From Veillonella sp. (GTDB taxonomy: Bacteria > Bacillota > Negativicutes > Veillonellales > Veillonellaceae), in assembly GCA_019419725.1 (NCBI GenBank), contig DXZL01000002.1:1-36341 (forward strand): DNA of 36,341 bases, given 5' to 3'. Each line of letters opens with the position of its first letter. Positions within the stretch are counted from its first letter, which is position 1. Below the pieces are notes generated by a model. That model worked only from the letters and a program-made list of their open reading frames with translations. It ran no database searches and was not told the DNA's origin. Below, in pieces: positions 23,559 through 31,596 of this stretch. The position numbers and the translations under genes were made by a program.

Positions 23559-26500
23559 TTATCTACCGTTTTTAACGATATTGTCCATCCAGTTGAATAA
23601 TTCGTCTAAATCGTAGTCACCAGAATGGTCTACATCAAATGGTGTTGCCATATCTACATTGTACCCAAGGTTTTGAGCACGTGTACCTACGATCAATGGA
23701 ATAGCTACGGATGTATTACTATCAGCTGTACCATAGCGGATACGATAGTAGCGTGCATTTGTCGCTGCTGGAGAACCGAGATAGTTCATTGGGTTCATCA
23801 TAGTAACGATTTTAGCATTTTCTACGTATACATCTTGGTTAGATGTTGTATCGTGTAATGCAGCAGTAATGGTAAAGTGATTATTATCTGTAGTACTTGT
23901 ACCGAACAGACTATTTTCGCCAGAGTCATTAGAACGGGAATCGAATGCACCTGGTGCTTTAGAACGGCTCACAAATTGGTTGTAAGCTTCCCAGTTAATG
24001 TCTTTGATCGCGCCTGTTTTATTATCTCGTACAAAGTATGTATGTTTAGATAAATCAGTACCTTTAGCTTGTGCTTTATTAGCTGCATCGATGATGAATG
24101 CTTTCACATAATTTTTGAAAGTACCATTGCCATTCTTATCTAGTTTCAATACACGCCCCATAGAGTCATGCAATTGTAAATTGTTTACGTATTCTGGGAA
24201 GTGTTCACTTAGTAAGTTAGAGTATGCTATATCATCAGCATTCAAGTTTACACGTTGTATTGTACGTTGCGGAGGAGCTGTATTACCACCTACGTTGGCT
24301 TGAGGCAATTCACCTTGGCCCATCGTTACTTTATTGAAAGATGTAATACCTTTATAACTCCATTCATAGGCCATATCAGCCGCATCAAGGTTTGTAATAG
24401 GTGCATATGCAGAAACTGCATATACATTGGTTGCCGCGGTAGCAGCACCTAATGCTTGTAAATATGGTTGGAAGTCAGAGTTGTTACCAGTGGCACCTTG
24501 CAATAAGGATACAGCACCACCAGCACTTGTACCATTAGTGATGATACGATTTGCATTGCCTGGCATTGTGGAATCGTTAGCATGTAAGTATGCTGTAGCA
24601 GCTTGTAAGTCAACAATAACTGCAGGCGCTTTACCGATAAAGTTGCCATCGGATGCTTTATTTGTACGACCACGGGTAGCCGGGGAAGCTACTACATAGC
24701 CACGGGATAATGCGTAAAGAACACTATTAGGTTTGCCATTTTCTACTTTCGGAGTCATAGCTTGGCTTGGCATATAACCACCTACAGCATTTGGCATGAA
24801 GATAGGGGCTGTTTGCGTATTGTAACCGTTTATAGTGCCATTGTTGAAGTATTCTTCTGGTACATAAATGTTCATGTACTGTTGATCGATATCGATTGGA
24901 TTAGCCACGTAAGGGATATATTCGAAGGCGCGATATTTGATTTCTTTATTATCTACAGTAGTAGACATAGATTCGTAATTTTTCACGTCGAAAGCAAGGC
25001 TAATCTTCGCAGATGTATCGGCTTGTAATGGTGGTTCCATTGGTTGAGAAAGAATATTTTTATCTTCCGTTACACCAGCACCTTTTGTGGAAGCTTCATT
25101 ACGAGCATCTACATAAGATTGAGGTAATTTATTTTCTTGAGCTTTAGCTTGTGCCTCAGCTTCGGCTTTAGCTTTTGTCTCTGCTTCAGCTTGAGCCTTA
25201 GCGGCAGCTTCAGCTTGTGCTTTAGCAGCAGCCTCTGCTTCTTCTTTTGCTAATTGCTCGGCAGCTAAACGTTCTTGCTCTTCTTTGATGGCAACTTGTC
25301 TTGCCATTTCTGCTTGTTGTGCAACAATGCGATCTTGTTCTGCTTTGATTGCTGCTTCACGTTCAGCCTTTGCTTTTTCCGCAGCGATACGTTCTTGTTC
25401 CGCTTTTAGAGCAGCTTGGCGTTGAGCTTCAGCTTGCTCTGCTGCGATACGCTCTTGTTCAGCTTTAATAGCCGCTTGACGTTCTGCTTCAGCTTTAGCA
25501 GCAGCTTCTGCACGTTGGCGAGCAGCTTGTTCAGCAGCAATACGTTGTTGTTCAGCTTGCAAAGCAGCTTGACGTTGAGCTTCAGCTTGCTCTGCAGCAA
25601 TACGTTGTTGTTCAGCTTGCAAAGCCGCTTGACGTTGAGCTTCAGCTTGCTCGGCAGCGATACGCTCTTGTTCAGCTTTTAAGGCTGCTTGGCGTTGAGC
25701 TTCAGCTTGCTCGGCAGCGATACGTTGTTGCTCTGCTTGTTGAGCTGCAATACGCTCTTGTTCAGCTTTTAAGGCCGCTTGGCGTTGAGCTTCAGCTTGC
25801 TCTGCAGCGATACGTTGTTGCTCTGCTTGTTGAGCTGCAATACGCTCTTGCTCAGCTCTTAGAGCTGCTTGGCGTTGCGCCTCAGCTTGCTCTGCTGCAA
25901 TACGTTGTTGCTTAGCTTGCAAAGCCGCTTGACGTTGAGCTTCAGCTTGCTCTGCTGCAATACGCGCTTGTTCAGCTTGCAAAGCTGCTTGACGTTGAGC
26001 CTCAGCTTGTTGTTGTGCAATGCGACGTTGTTCTTCTTGGATACGAAGACGTTCTTGCTCTGCAGCTTGACGTTGAGCTTCAGCGATACGAGCTTGTTCA
26101 GCTTGCTGTGCAGCGATACGCTCTTGCTCGGCTCTTAGAGCTGCTTGACGTTGAGCTTCAGCTTGCTCGGTAGCTAAACGTTGTTGTTCAGCTTGCAAAG
26201 CAGCTTGGCGTTGAGCCTCAGCTTGTTGCTGTGCAATCCGTTGCTGTTCCGCTTGCATAGCCATTTGACGTTGTTGTTCTGCTAGAATTGCAGCTTGACG
26301 CTGAGCTTCAGCTTGTTTCTGAGCAACCATTTGCTGATCAACTTGGTTTGTACCTGCTTGTTGCGCCGCTTCTTCTGCTGCTAATTGAGCTAATCTTTCA
26401 CGTTCTGCACGTTGAATATCTCGAATAGTTAATTTTTGTTTTGCTACAACGGCTTTAGTTTGAGTTGTATTAGCAATAACTAAAGGTGTTGTAGATTCTT

Positions 26501-26978
26501 GTTGAACCATTACAGGAGTACGTTGTACCTGTGTCGTTTGTACTTGCTGTTTGCCATCAACTTGTTTTTGTACTGTAACAGGTTCAGTTTTACGTTGTAC
26601 GTTCATCAAGCTATGCATGGCCAATGTTGGTTCCATGACAGCATTAGTTTGTTTGTTAACAACATATTGTGGTTGTGAAACAGCCCGTTGTTGATCTGAT
26701 AAAGCTTTCGCAATATCGTTTACAGGTACTGGACGTACACGCGGTATTAAAGGTGTTACCTTTGGAACTGATTGTGTAGTTACAGGGGTAGGCTGAGTTG
26801 CCATAGGTCGTACGACTGGAGTAGCAATATTATTATTGCCTTGAGCCGTTGATTCAGTGGTAGTGTTCGAACCTACTAAATCATTCATGTTGAGGGTAGG
26901 GGCTGCGTGGGCAACACCACCCAACGCTGCTGCTGCAAAAAATGCGGCAGTGACCTTACGTTTCCTAGATGATTTCAT
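23559..26978 (-). CDS. Secreted tannase-like alpha/beta hydrolase with long helical repeat stalk
   Basis: 1139 residues. A signal peptide (residues 1-25, cleavage after AHA) leads into a Thr/Pro/Gln-rich segment, then a TolA-like Ala/Gln/Glu/Arg-rich helix (about 213-615) built of 20-residue units such as EAQRQAALQAEQQRIAAEQA. From about 656 to the end is a ~480-residue domain that I recall closely resembling Lactobacillus plantarum tannase: YIPYVANPID, APIFMPNAVGGYMPSQAM, NRIITNGTSAGGA, VSAYAPITNLDAADMAYEW and DVDHSGDYDLDELFNW. The predicted triad is Ser818, Asp1086 and His1118; 32 residues separate Asp and His, as in the plantarum enzyme. The expected reaction is hydrolysis of galloyl or similar phenolic esters outside the cytoplasm. 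No beta-barrel or surface anchor is seen. GGAGAG precedes the ATG. The downstream terminator has been split by an IS. Confidence 0.8.
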   Translation of the reverse strand: MKSSRKRKVTAAFFAAAALGGVAHAAPTLNMNDLVGSNTTTESTAQGNNNIATPVVRPMATQPTPVTTQSVPKVTPLIPRVRPVPVNDIAKALSDQQRAVSQPQYVVNKQTNAVMEPTLAMHSLMNVQRKTEPVTVQKQVDGKQQVQTTQVQRTPVMVQQESTTPLVIANTTQTKAVVAKQKLTIRDIQRAERERLAQLAAEEAAQQAGTNQVDQQMVAQKQAEAQRQAAILAEQQRQMAMQAEQQRIAQQQAEAQRQAALQAEQQRLATEQAEAQRQAALRAEQERIAAQQAEQARIAEAQRQAAEQERLRIQEEQRRIAQQQAEAQRQAALQAEQARIAAEQAEAQRQAALQAKQQRIAAEQAEAQRQAALRAEQERIAAQQAEQQRIAAEQAEAQRQAALKAEQERIAAQQAEQQRIAAEQAEAQRQAALKAEQERIAAEQAEAQRQAALQAEQQRIAAEQAEAQRQAALQAEQQRIAAEQAARQRAEAAAKAEAERQAAIKAEQERIAAEQAEAQRQAALKAEQERIAAEKAKAEREAAIKAEQDRIVAQQAEMARQVAIKEEQERLAAEQLAKEEAEAAAKAQAEAAAKAQAEAETKAKAEAEAQAKAQENKLPQSYVDARNEASTKGAGVTEDKNILSQPMEPPLQADTSAKISLAFDVKNYESMSTTVDNKEIKYRAFEYIPYVANPIDIDQQYMNIYVPEEYFNNGTINGYNTQTAPIFMPNAVGGYMPSQAMTPKVENGKPNSVLYALSRGYVVASPATRGRTNKASDGNFIGKAPAVIVDLQAATAYLHANDSTMPGNANRIITNGTSAGGAVSLLQGATGNNSDFQPYLQALGAATAATNVYAVSAYAPITNLDAADMAYEWSYKGITSFNKVTMGQGELPQANVGGNTAPPQRTIQRVNLNADDIAYSNLLSEHFPEYVNNLQLHDSMGRVLKLDKNGNGTFKNYVKAFIIDAANKAQAKGTDLSKHTYFVRDNKTGAIKDINWEAYNQFVSRSKAPGAFDSRSNDSGENSLFGTSTTDNNHFTITAALHDTTSNQDVYVENAKIVTMMNPMNYLGSPAATNARYYRIRYGTADSNTSVAIPLIVGTRAQNLGYNVDMATPFDVDHSGDYDLDELFNWMDNIVKNGR
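25140..26340 (-). repeat. 60-nt-period coding repeat tract (TolA-like helix)
   Basis: Within the hydrolase gene a 60-nt (20-codon) unit recurs many times. The peptide EAQRQAA appears 12 times, spaced by 20 residues or by 28 where an extra AAQQAEQQ-type segment is inserted. Blocks at 25561, 25621 and 25681 align base for base at 60-nt spacing. The 3' side (about 25140-25280) degenerates to Ala/Glu/Lys runs. Such tracts are prone to slippage and recombination. Confidence 0.9.
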
Positions 26979-27282
26979 GAATTACTCTCCGAACTAGAAT
27001 TGAAAAAAATAATTTATAATTTTAAAATTTATTTATATTTATATAGTTTAACATAAATCGATATATTTGTACAATTTATAGAAGGATAGATGAATACTGG
27101 ATGAGTACGAAGAAGATAAACTTAGAAAAATATAAATAAATTTAAAGTACGTACAATAGTGATCATTACTTTTATATTATCTATAATGATTTGAAATGGC
27201 ATTTTTCGTATGTGTACATCTTTCTATAAAATATGATATGCTTTTTGTAATTTAACGGAATTTCAATTATAAAGGAGAGAGT
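26979..27282. other. Divergent intergenic region, 304 bp
   Basis: Very AT-rich. On the minus strand a possible promoter for the hydrolase is TTGTAC (27074-27069) with TAAACT (27050-27045) at 18-bp spacing. On the plus strand TGTACA with TATGCT-type elements lies near 27210-27240, ahead of the small secreted gene. Both promoters are weak matches. No RNA gene or ORF is seen. Confidence 0.4.
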
Positions 27283-27864
27283 ATGTTTAGAAAATTCTTG
27301 CTAGCCTGTATGGTACTAGCTACTTTTACCATACAGACACAAGCGATATCGATTAATGAGTTAAATAGTTCGCCCCAGTTTAAAAATGTATATGAGAAAA
27401 CATATTCTTATGATGATAATTCAAGTAATAGGGATGTATTCTTTTTAAATACCTATTCTGTGGAAAGTTTAGAGTATGCAGCTCCACATTATAAGCTGAA
27501 AGGTATTATTTATTCTGTTAGCGAGCGGGCTCGTGGTGAGGCTATTACGGAATATGAATTGACTGCCACCTATAATACGAATTACTCGTTAGCTAGTCTA
27601 ATACAAGCTCAACAGAGTGTAAAATCATCACCAGCTATGTATGCAGTGATTAAGGCTGCACAAGATGAGTCTGGTATACAAATTGAATTACAAGCGGTCA
27701 AACGATACACTTGGGATGGCACTGTGATTAATAGCCCAGCTAGATTGCTACATCAATCACGACCGCTTGATCGCAGTCGTTTCGATCAAGATCTCTTTGC
27801 TATAGCAGATGCCATGTTTGTCGTTGCATATCAGCAGCATTTTGATGATATTGTGGTGAAATGA
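27283..27864 (+). CDS. Secreted protein of unknown function, paralogue A
   Basis: 193 residues with a signal peptide (1-21, ending IQTQA). I recognise no family. The mature part opens ISINELNSSPQFKNVYEKTY and contains EYELTATYNTNYSLASLI, DESGIQIELQAVKRYTWDG and a C-terminal helix FDQDLFAIADAMFVVAYQQ. The next gene shares this plan residue by residue in several segments, so the two are tandem duplicates. There are no cysteines in the mature part and no lipobox, so a soluble periplasmic or secreted protein is likely. AGGAGAG precedes the ATG. The stop lies 8 nt before the start of the second gene. Confidence 0.8.
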   Translation: MFRKFLLACMVLATFTIQTQAISINELNSSPQFKNVYEKTYSYDDNSSNRDVFFLNTYSVESLEYAAPHYKLKGIIYSVSERARGEAITEYELTATYNTNYSLASLIQAQQSVKSSPAMYAVIKAAQDESGIQIELQAVKRYTWDGTVINSPARLLHQSRPLDRSRFDQDLFAIADAMFVVAYQQHFDDIVVK

Positions 27865-27872
27865 GGTGCCTT

Positions 27873-28451
27873 ATGAAACGTTTCTTATTTTTTATGGCAC
27901 TACTATGTATTTGGTGTATTTCTTTTAATTCTGTAAAAGCTGTTTCTAATGCTGAGCTACAAGATACAAGTCGTTTTGAACATATCGTTTCTAAAGGTGA
28001 CACAGGTGGTGGAGATGGTAAATATATTGAGTTGAGCACACTTCGAGATATATCTACCGATGCACGTACAAAAAGTATAGAGACTAAGATATACGTTGTA
28101 TTACCGTCTTCTGATTTGATTCGGGAATACACAATTCGGTATGACTATAACTTAAATTACTCCTTTGCCAATTTAGTAGCAAAAATGCCAGAGTTTAAAC
28201 AACGATTTCCTGATTTTAGTTTAAATGATATATGGAATCTTAAAATGGATGAATCTGGTATTGTAGGTACTGTTAAGGCGCAACAGGATTATACTCTTAA
28301 TGGTGAAAGTAAACCTACACAACCAGGTTATAAAGGGTATGAGCATGTTACATTTTTAACACCGACTGACTTTGATTTTGAAAGCTATCATGTAGCAAAT
28401 CGAGTTTTCAAGAAAGTATTTGGCATATTTTATGATGATGTAAGTCGATAG
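27873..28451 (+). CDS. Secreted protein of unknown function, paralogue B
   Basis: 192 residues with a signal peptide (1-23, ending NSVKA). Segments parallel the preceding gene: SNAELQDTSRFEHIVSKGD, EYTIRYDYNLNYSFANLV, DESGIVGTVKAQQDYTLNGE and FDFESYHVANRVFKKVFG. The common pattern NYS-A-L followed by DESGI suggests one fold that has diverged after duplication. The ATG at 27873 is preferred, with GAGGTG just ahead; an ATG at 27861 overlaps the previous stop. The function is unknown. A bidirectional terminator follows directly. Confidence 0.8.
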   Translation: MKRFLFFMALLCIWCISFNSVKAVSNAELQDTSRFEHIVSKGDTGGGDGKYIELSTLRDISTDARTKSIETKIYVVLPSSDLIREYTIRYDYNLNYSFANLVAKMPEFKQRFPDFSLNDIWNLKMDESGIVGTVKAQQDYTLNGESKPTQPGYKGYEHVTFLTPTDFDFESYHVANRVFKKVFGIFYDDVSR

Positions 28452-28461
28452 TTTACATAAG

Positions 28462-28495
28462 AAAAGGACTAGAACATTTTGTTCTAGTCCTTTTG
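28462..28495. terminator. Bidirectional terminator
   Basis: A 14-bp perfect stem (28462-28475 with 28481-28494) with loop ATTTT, an A run on one side and TTTT on the other. It can end the secreted-protein pair (+) and fruA (-). Confidence 0.9.
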
Positions 28496-28562
28496 CTATA
28501 TGTACTTATTTAGCTTATGTACGTTTTTGTCATATGTACTAGTATTATACTAGCTTTTACAA

Positions 28563-30545
28563 TTATTTTTTAAGGCTTGGTTTTAATAGTGCCAAGATGA
28601 TACAAGCGATAACGGAGCCAATTGCGATGGAGGCAAGGTAAAGAAGAGGGTTACCAATTGTAGGTACTACGAAGATACCGCCATGTGGAGCGCGTAATGT
28701 ACATTCGAAGAACATGGACAACGCACCAGCTGTACCAGCACCGATGATGCAAGCTGGCAATACGCGAACTGGATCAGCCGCTGCAAATGGGATAGCACCT
28801 TCTGTGATGAAGGAAAGACCCATAATATAGTTTGTAATACCAGATTTACGTTCTGCTTCTGTGAAGCGGCTAGGGAAGAATGTAGTACAAAGAGCGATTG
28901 CCAACGGAGGAACCATACCACCTGCCATTACAGCCGCCATAATACCATATTCACCAGTCGCAAGAGCACCAGTGCCGATAACGTAAGCCGCTTTGTTTAC
29001 AGGACCGCCCATATCAACGGACATCATAGCACCAAAGATGAGACCTAACAATACGCGGCTAGTAGTACCCATGGATTGCAAGGAGTCCATTAACCAGTGG
29101 TTAAGTGCAGATACAGGAGGGTTGATTACGAAGGTAATGGCAAGACCTATGAACAATACACCAAGTACAGGATAGAAGAGAACTGGTTTTGTACCTTCTA
29201 ACGCTTGAGGTAAACCAGAGACTAATTTTTTAACTAATAATACTAAATAACCTGCTGCAAAGCCGGCGATTAATGCGCCAAGGAAACCAGAGCCACCTTG
29301 GTTAGCCAATAAGCCACCAACGAAACCAGCTACAAGACCTGGGCGGTCCGCAATACTCATTGCAATGTAACCTGCGAGTACAGGCAACATGAAGCCAAAG
29401 GATGCGCCACCGATTTGCATTAAGAAGCCAGATAAAGGTGTGCCGGAACCGAAGTTTTTAGGGTTCGCAGGATCAAATGTATCGAACAAGAATGCAAGGG
29501 CAATCAAGATACCGCCACCGATAACGAATGGCAACATGTGAGATACGCCGTTCATCAAGTGTTTGTAGATTTGACGACCTACGCTGTCAGATGCGCTAGC
29601 AGCAATTTCAGCAGCTTCGCGGTCTGCCGCGGATGCTTGGTATACAGGTGCTGTGCCAGCCATGGCTTCGGTTAAAAGCTCTTCTGCTTTATTGATACCG
29701 TTCGCAACCTTCGTTTGAATCATAGGTTTGCCGTTAAAGCGCGCCATTTCTACTTGACGGTCAGAAGCGACGATGATGCATTTAGCATGAGCAATTTCTT
29801 CTGCTGTAAGAGCATCTTTAACACCAGAAGCACCATTTTTCTCAACCTTTAAGGAAATGCCCATTTCTTTGGCTTTTCGTTCTAAAGATTCTGCAGCCAT
29901 GTAGGTATGAGCAATACCAGTAGGGCAACCAGTTACAGCCAATACATCGTAGTGCGGTTTATCTACAGAAATCTTAGGAGCCACTTTTTCGATAGCTTCC
30001 GTAGCTTTAGCTTCGATAGCATCGGTAATACTTGGAGTCTCTTGAGATTCTGGCTGTTTGATATATCCTGCAACGGATGGGTCAAAGTTACCTTGCTCTT
30101 TAGCTGTTACGAGTTCCAAGAAACGTTCTACAGTGGGAGCAGCGATGAGGGCTTCTTTGAAATCAGGGTCGATAACCATCATAGCTAATTGGCTCAATAC
30201 CTCTACATGAGTGTCAGCTGCGCCTTCTGGTGCAGCAATCATGAAGAATAAACGAGAAGGTTGGCCGTCGAGTGCTTCGAAGTCTACGCCGTGAGGCACA
30301 ACCATAGCTGCTAGGCCTGCTTCTTTTACACCTGCAGATTTAGCATGTGGTGTAGCGATGCCGTCACCAAGGCCGGTAGAGCCAGATTCTTCACGAGCGA
30401 AAACGGCTGCTAAGTACTCACCTTTGTCGATGAGGTTGCCACCTTTTTCCATTAACTCGCCTAAGGTATAAATAGCGTCAGCCTTTGTAACAGGGTCTGC
30501 ATTTAGCAGGACGGATTGAGGTTTTAATAAATCAGTGATTTGCAT
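28563..30545 (-). CDS. fruA: Fructose PTS transporter, fused IIA-IIB-IIC
   Basis: A 660-residue three-domain PTS permease. EIIA (1-150) has the phosphorylated His67 in GDGIATPHAK; EIIB (about 197-295) has Cys207 in LAVTGCPTGIAHTYMAAE; EIIC (about 325-655) is the membrane channel, with GVSHMLPFVIGGGILIALA and FITEGAIPFAAADP. It imports fructose as fructose 1-phosphate, taking phosphate from HPr (gene at 35995). AAGGAG precedes the ATG. fruK lies 33 nt upstream on the same strand, so the two form an operon in the order fruK-fruA. No DeoR-type fruR lies next to it, unlike many Firmicutes. Confidence 0.95.
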   Translation of the reverse strand: MQITDLLKPQSVLLNADPVTKADAIYTLGELMEKGGNLIDKGEYLAAVFAREESGSTGLGDGIATPHAKSAGVKEAGLAAMVVPHGVDFEALDGQPSRLFFMIAAPEGAADTHVEVLSQLAMMVIDPDFKEALIAAPTVERFLELVTAKEQGNFDPSVAGYIKQPESQETPSITDAIEAKATEAIEKVAPKISVDKPHYDVLAVTGCPTGIAHTYMAAESLERKAKEMGISLKVEKNGASGVKDALTAEEIAHAKCIIVASDRQVEMARFNGKPMIQTKVANGINKAEELLTEAMAGTAPVYQASAADREAAEIAASASDSVGRQIYKHLMNGVSHMLPFVIGGGILIALAFLFDTFDPANPKNFGSGTPLSGFLMQIGGASFGFMLPVLAGYIAMSIADRPGLVAGFVGGLLANQGGSGFLGALIAGFAAGYLVLLVKKLVSGLPQALEGTKPVLFYPVLGVLFIGLAITFVINPPVSALNHWLMDSLQSMGTTSRVLLGLIFGAMMSVDMGGPVNKAAYVIGTGALATGEYGIMAAVMAGGMVPPLAIALCTTFFPSRFTEAERKSGITNYIMGLSFITEGAIPFAAADPVRVLPACIIGAGTAGALSMFFECTLRAPHGGIFVVPTIGNPLLYLASIAIGSVIACIILALLKPSLKK

Positions 30546-30578
30546 ATATGTACTCCTTGATGCAAATAAAATGTAAAA

Positions 30579-31493
30579 CTAGTTAACTCGTACTTGTGAA
30601 AGTAATGCTTCTACTTCTGCCAGTGTAGCGAGGTTTTCAGAGTAAGCGGAGGCCGAGCCACTGGAGATACCCCAGTAAAGTGCCTCTTGTAGATCCCCTG
30701 TCTTTTCAAAGCCTGTAATAAAGCCTGCTACCATGGAATCGCCAGCGCCTACAGAATTTACGAGCATCCCCTTTGGGGCAGGGCTCGTATATACAGTGCC
30801 ATCAGCTGCGACCAAGATAGCTCCATCACCAGCCATGGAGATAAGCACATGCTGTGCGCCTTTCTCTTGCAATGCTTTGGCAGCTTCTACGAGGTCCTTC
30901 TTTGTAGAAAGGGAGCGACCAAAGATTTCGCTAAGCTCATGATTGTTAGGTTTAATCAAGAACGGTTTATATGGCAATACTCGTGTAAGTAAATCCTTTG
31001 TAGCATCTACGACGATGCGAATGTTTTTATGTTGCAAGCGCTCCATAATGAGCTCGTACATATCGCTAGGTAAGCTAGAAGGAATACTGCCTGCAAGGAT
31101 TAGTGTATCCTTATCTGTCAATGTATCGAGTTGTTTGTAAAGTGCTTCTAATTCGTCATCCGAGATAATTGGTCCACGGCCGTTGATCTCTGTTTCCTCA
31201 TCAGAAGCTTTCACCTTAACATTGATGCGAGTTAATCCTTCGCGGAGACGAATGAAATCTTCTTTTACGCCGAAGCTATTGAGCTGCGTAACAATTTCTT
31301 CACCTGTAAAGCCGGCGATGAAACCGAGTGCCGTTGTATCCATGCCCAAGTTATTAAGAACGATAGATACGTTAATACCCTTGCCGCCACCAAGAACGTA
31401 TTCTTGGGTTGTACGATTAATGGTACCAGTCTTGAGGTGATCAAGTCGTACGATATAATCGAGGGCTGGGTTAAAGGTAATGGTGTAAATCAT
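30579..31493 (-). CDS. fruK: 1-phosphofructokinase
   Basis: A 304-residue PfkB-family sugar kinase that phosphorylates fructose 1-phosphate to fructose 1,6-bisphosphate. The N-terminal start MIYTITFNPALDYIVRLDHL and GGGKGINVSIVLNNLG are typical of FruK rather than ribokinase. The C-terminal ATP/catalytic motif VNSVGAGDSMVAGF carries the base Asp252. AAAGGGG lies ahead of the ATG. It is transcribed with fruA. Upstream lie nhaC, on the same strand, and a tandem repeat, with 79 nt between nhaC and fruK. Confidence 0.95.
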   Translation of the reverse strand: MIYTITFNPALDYIVRLDHLKTGTINRTTQEYVLGGGKGINVSIVLNNLGMDTTALGFIAGFTGEEIVTQLNSFGVKEDFIRLREGLTRINVKVKASDEETEINGRGPIISDDELEALYKQLDTLTDKDTLILAGSIPSSLPSDMYELIMERLQHKNIRIVVDATKDLLTRVLPYKPFLIKPNNHELSEIFGRSLSTKKDLVEAAKALQEKGAQHVLISMAGDGAILVAADGTVYTSPAPKGMLVNSVGAGDSMVAGFITGFEKTGDLQEALYWGISSGSASAYSENLATLAEVEALLSQVRVN

Positions 31494-31515
31494 ACAAATT
31501 CCCCTTTAAGATAAA

Positions 31516-31596
31516 TTATTAGCTTATGATTGGTTAATCTTGTAATTAGCGTAAATTTGATTGATTTTGTAATTAGCGTATGATTGGTTGATCTTG
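31516..31596 (-). repeat. Three imperfect 27-bp tandem repeats over the nhaC stop codon
   Basis: Copies lie at 31570-31596, 31543-31569 and 31516-31542. On the minus strand each begins CAARATYAA and carries the TAAGCTAAT/TACGCTAAT type core. The first copy encodes the last residues of NhaC (QDQPIIR) and its stop; the other two are non-coding. A 27-bp unit equals nine codons. Confidence 0.85.

Noticed and set aside
25260..26300. CRISPR-like periodicity of about 60 nt
   Set aside because: The repeats are in frame, encode a helical protein segment and have no unique spacers; no cas genes are present.
23559..26978. Autotransporter or trimeric adhesin
   Set aside because: Signal peptide plus coiled coil suggested it, but the C-terminus is an alpha/beta hydrolase domain ending DNIVKNGR, with no beta-barrel or YadA anchor.
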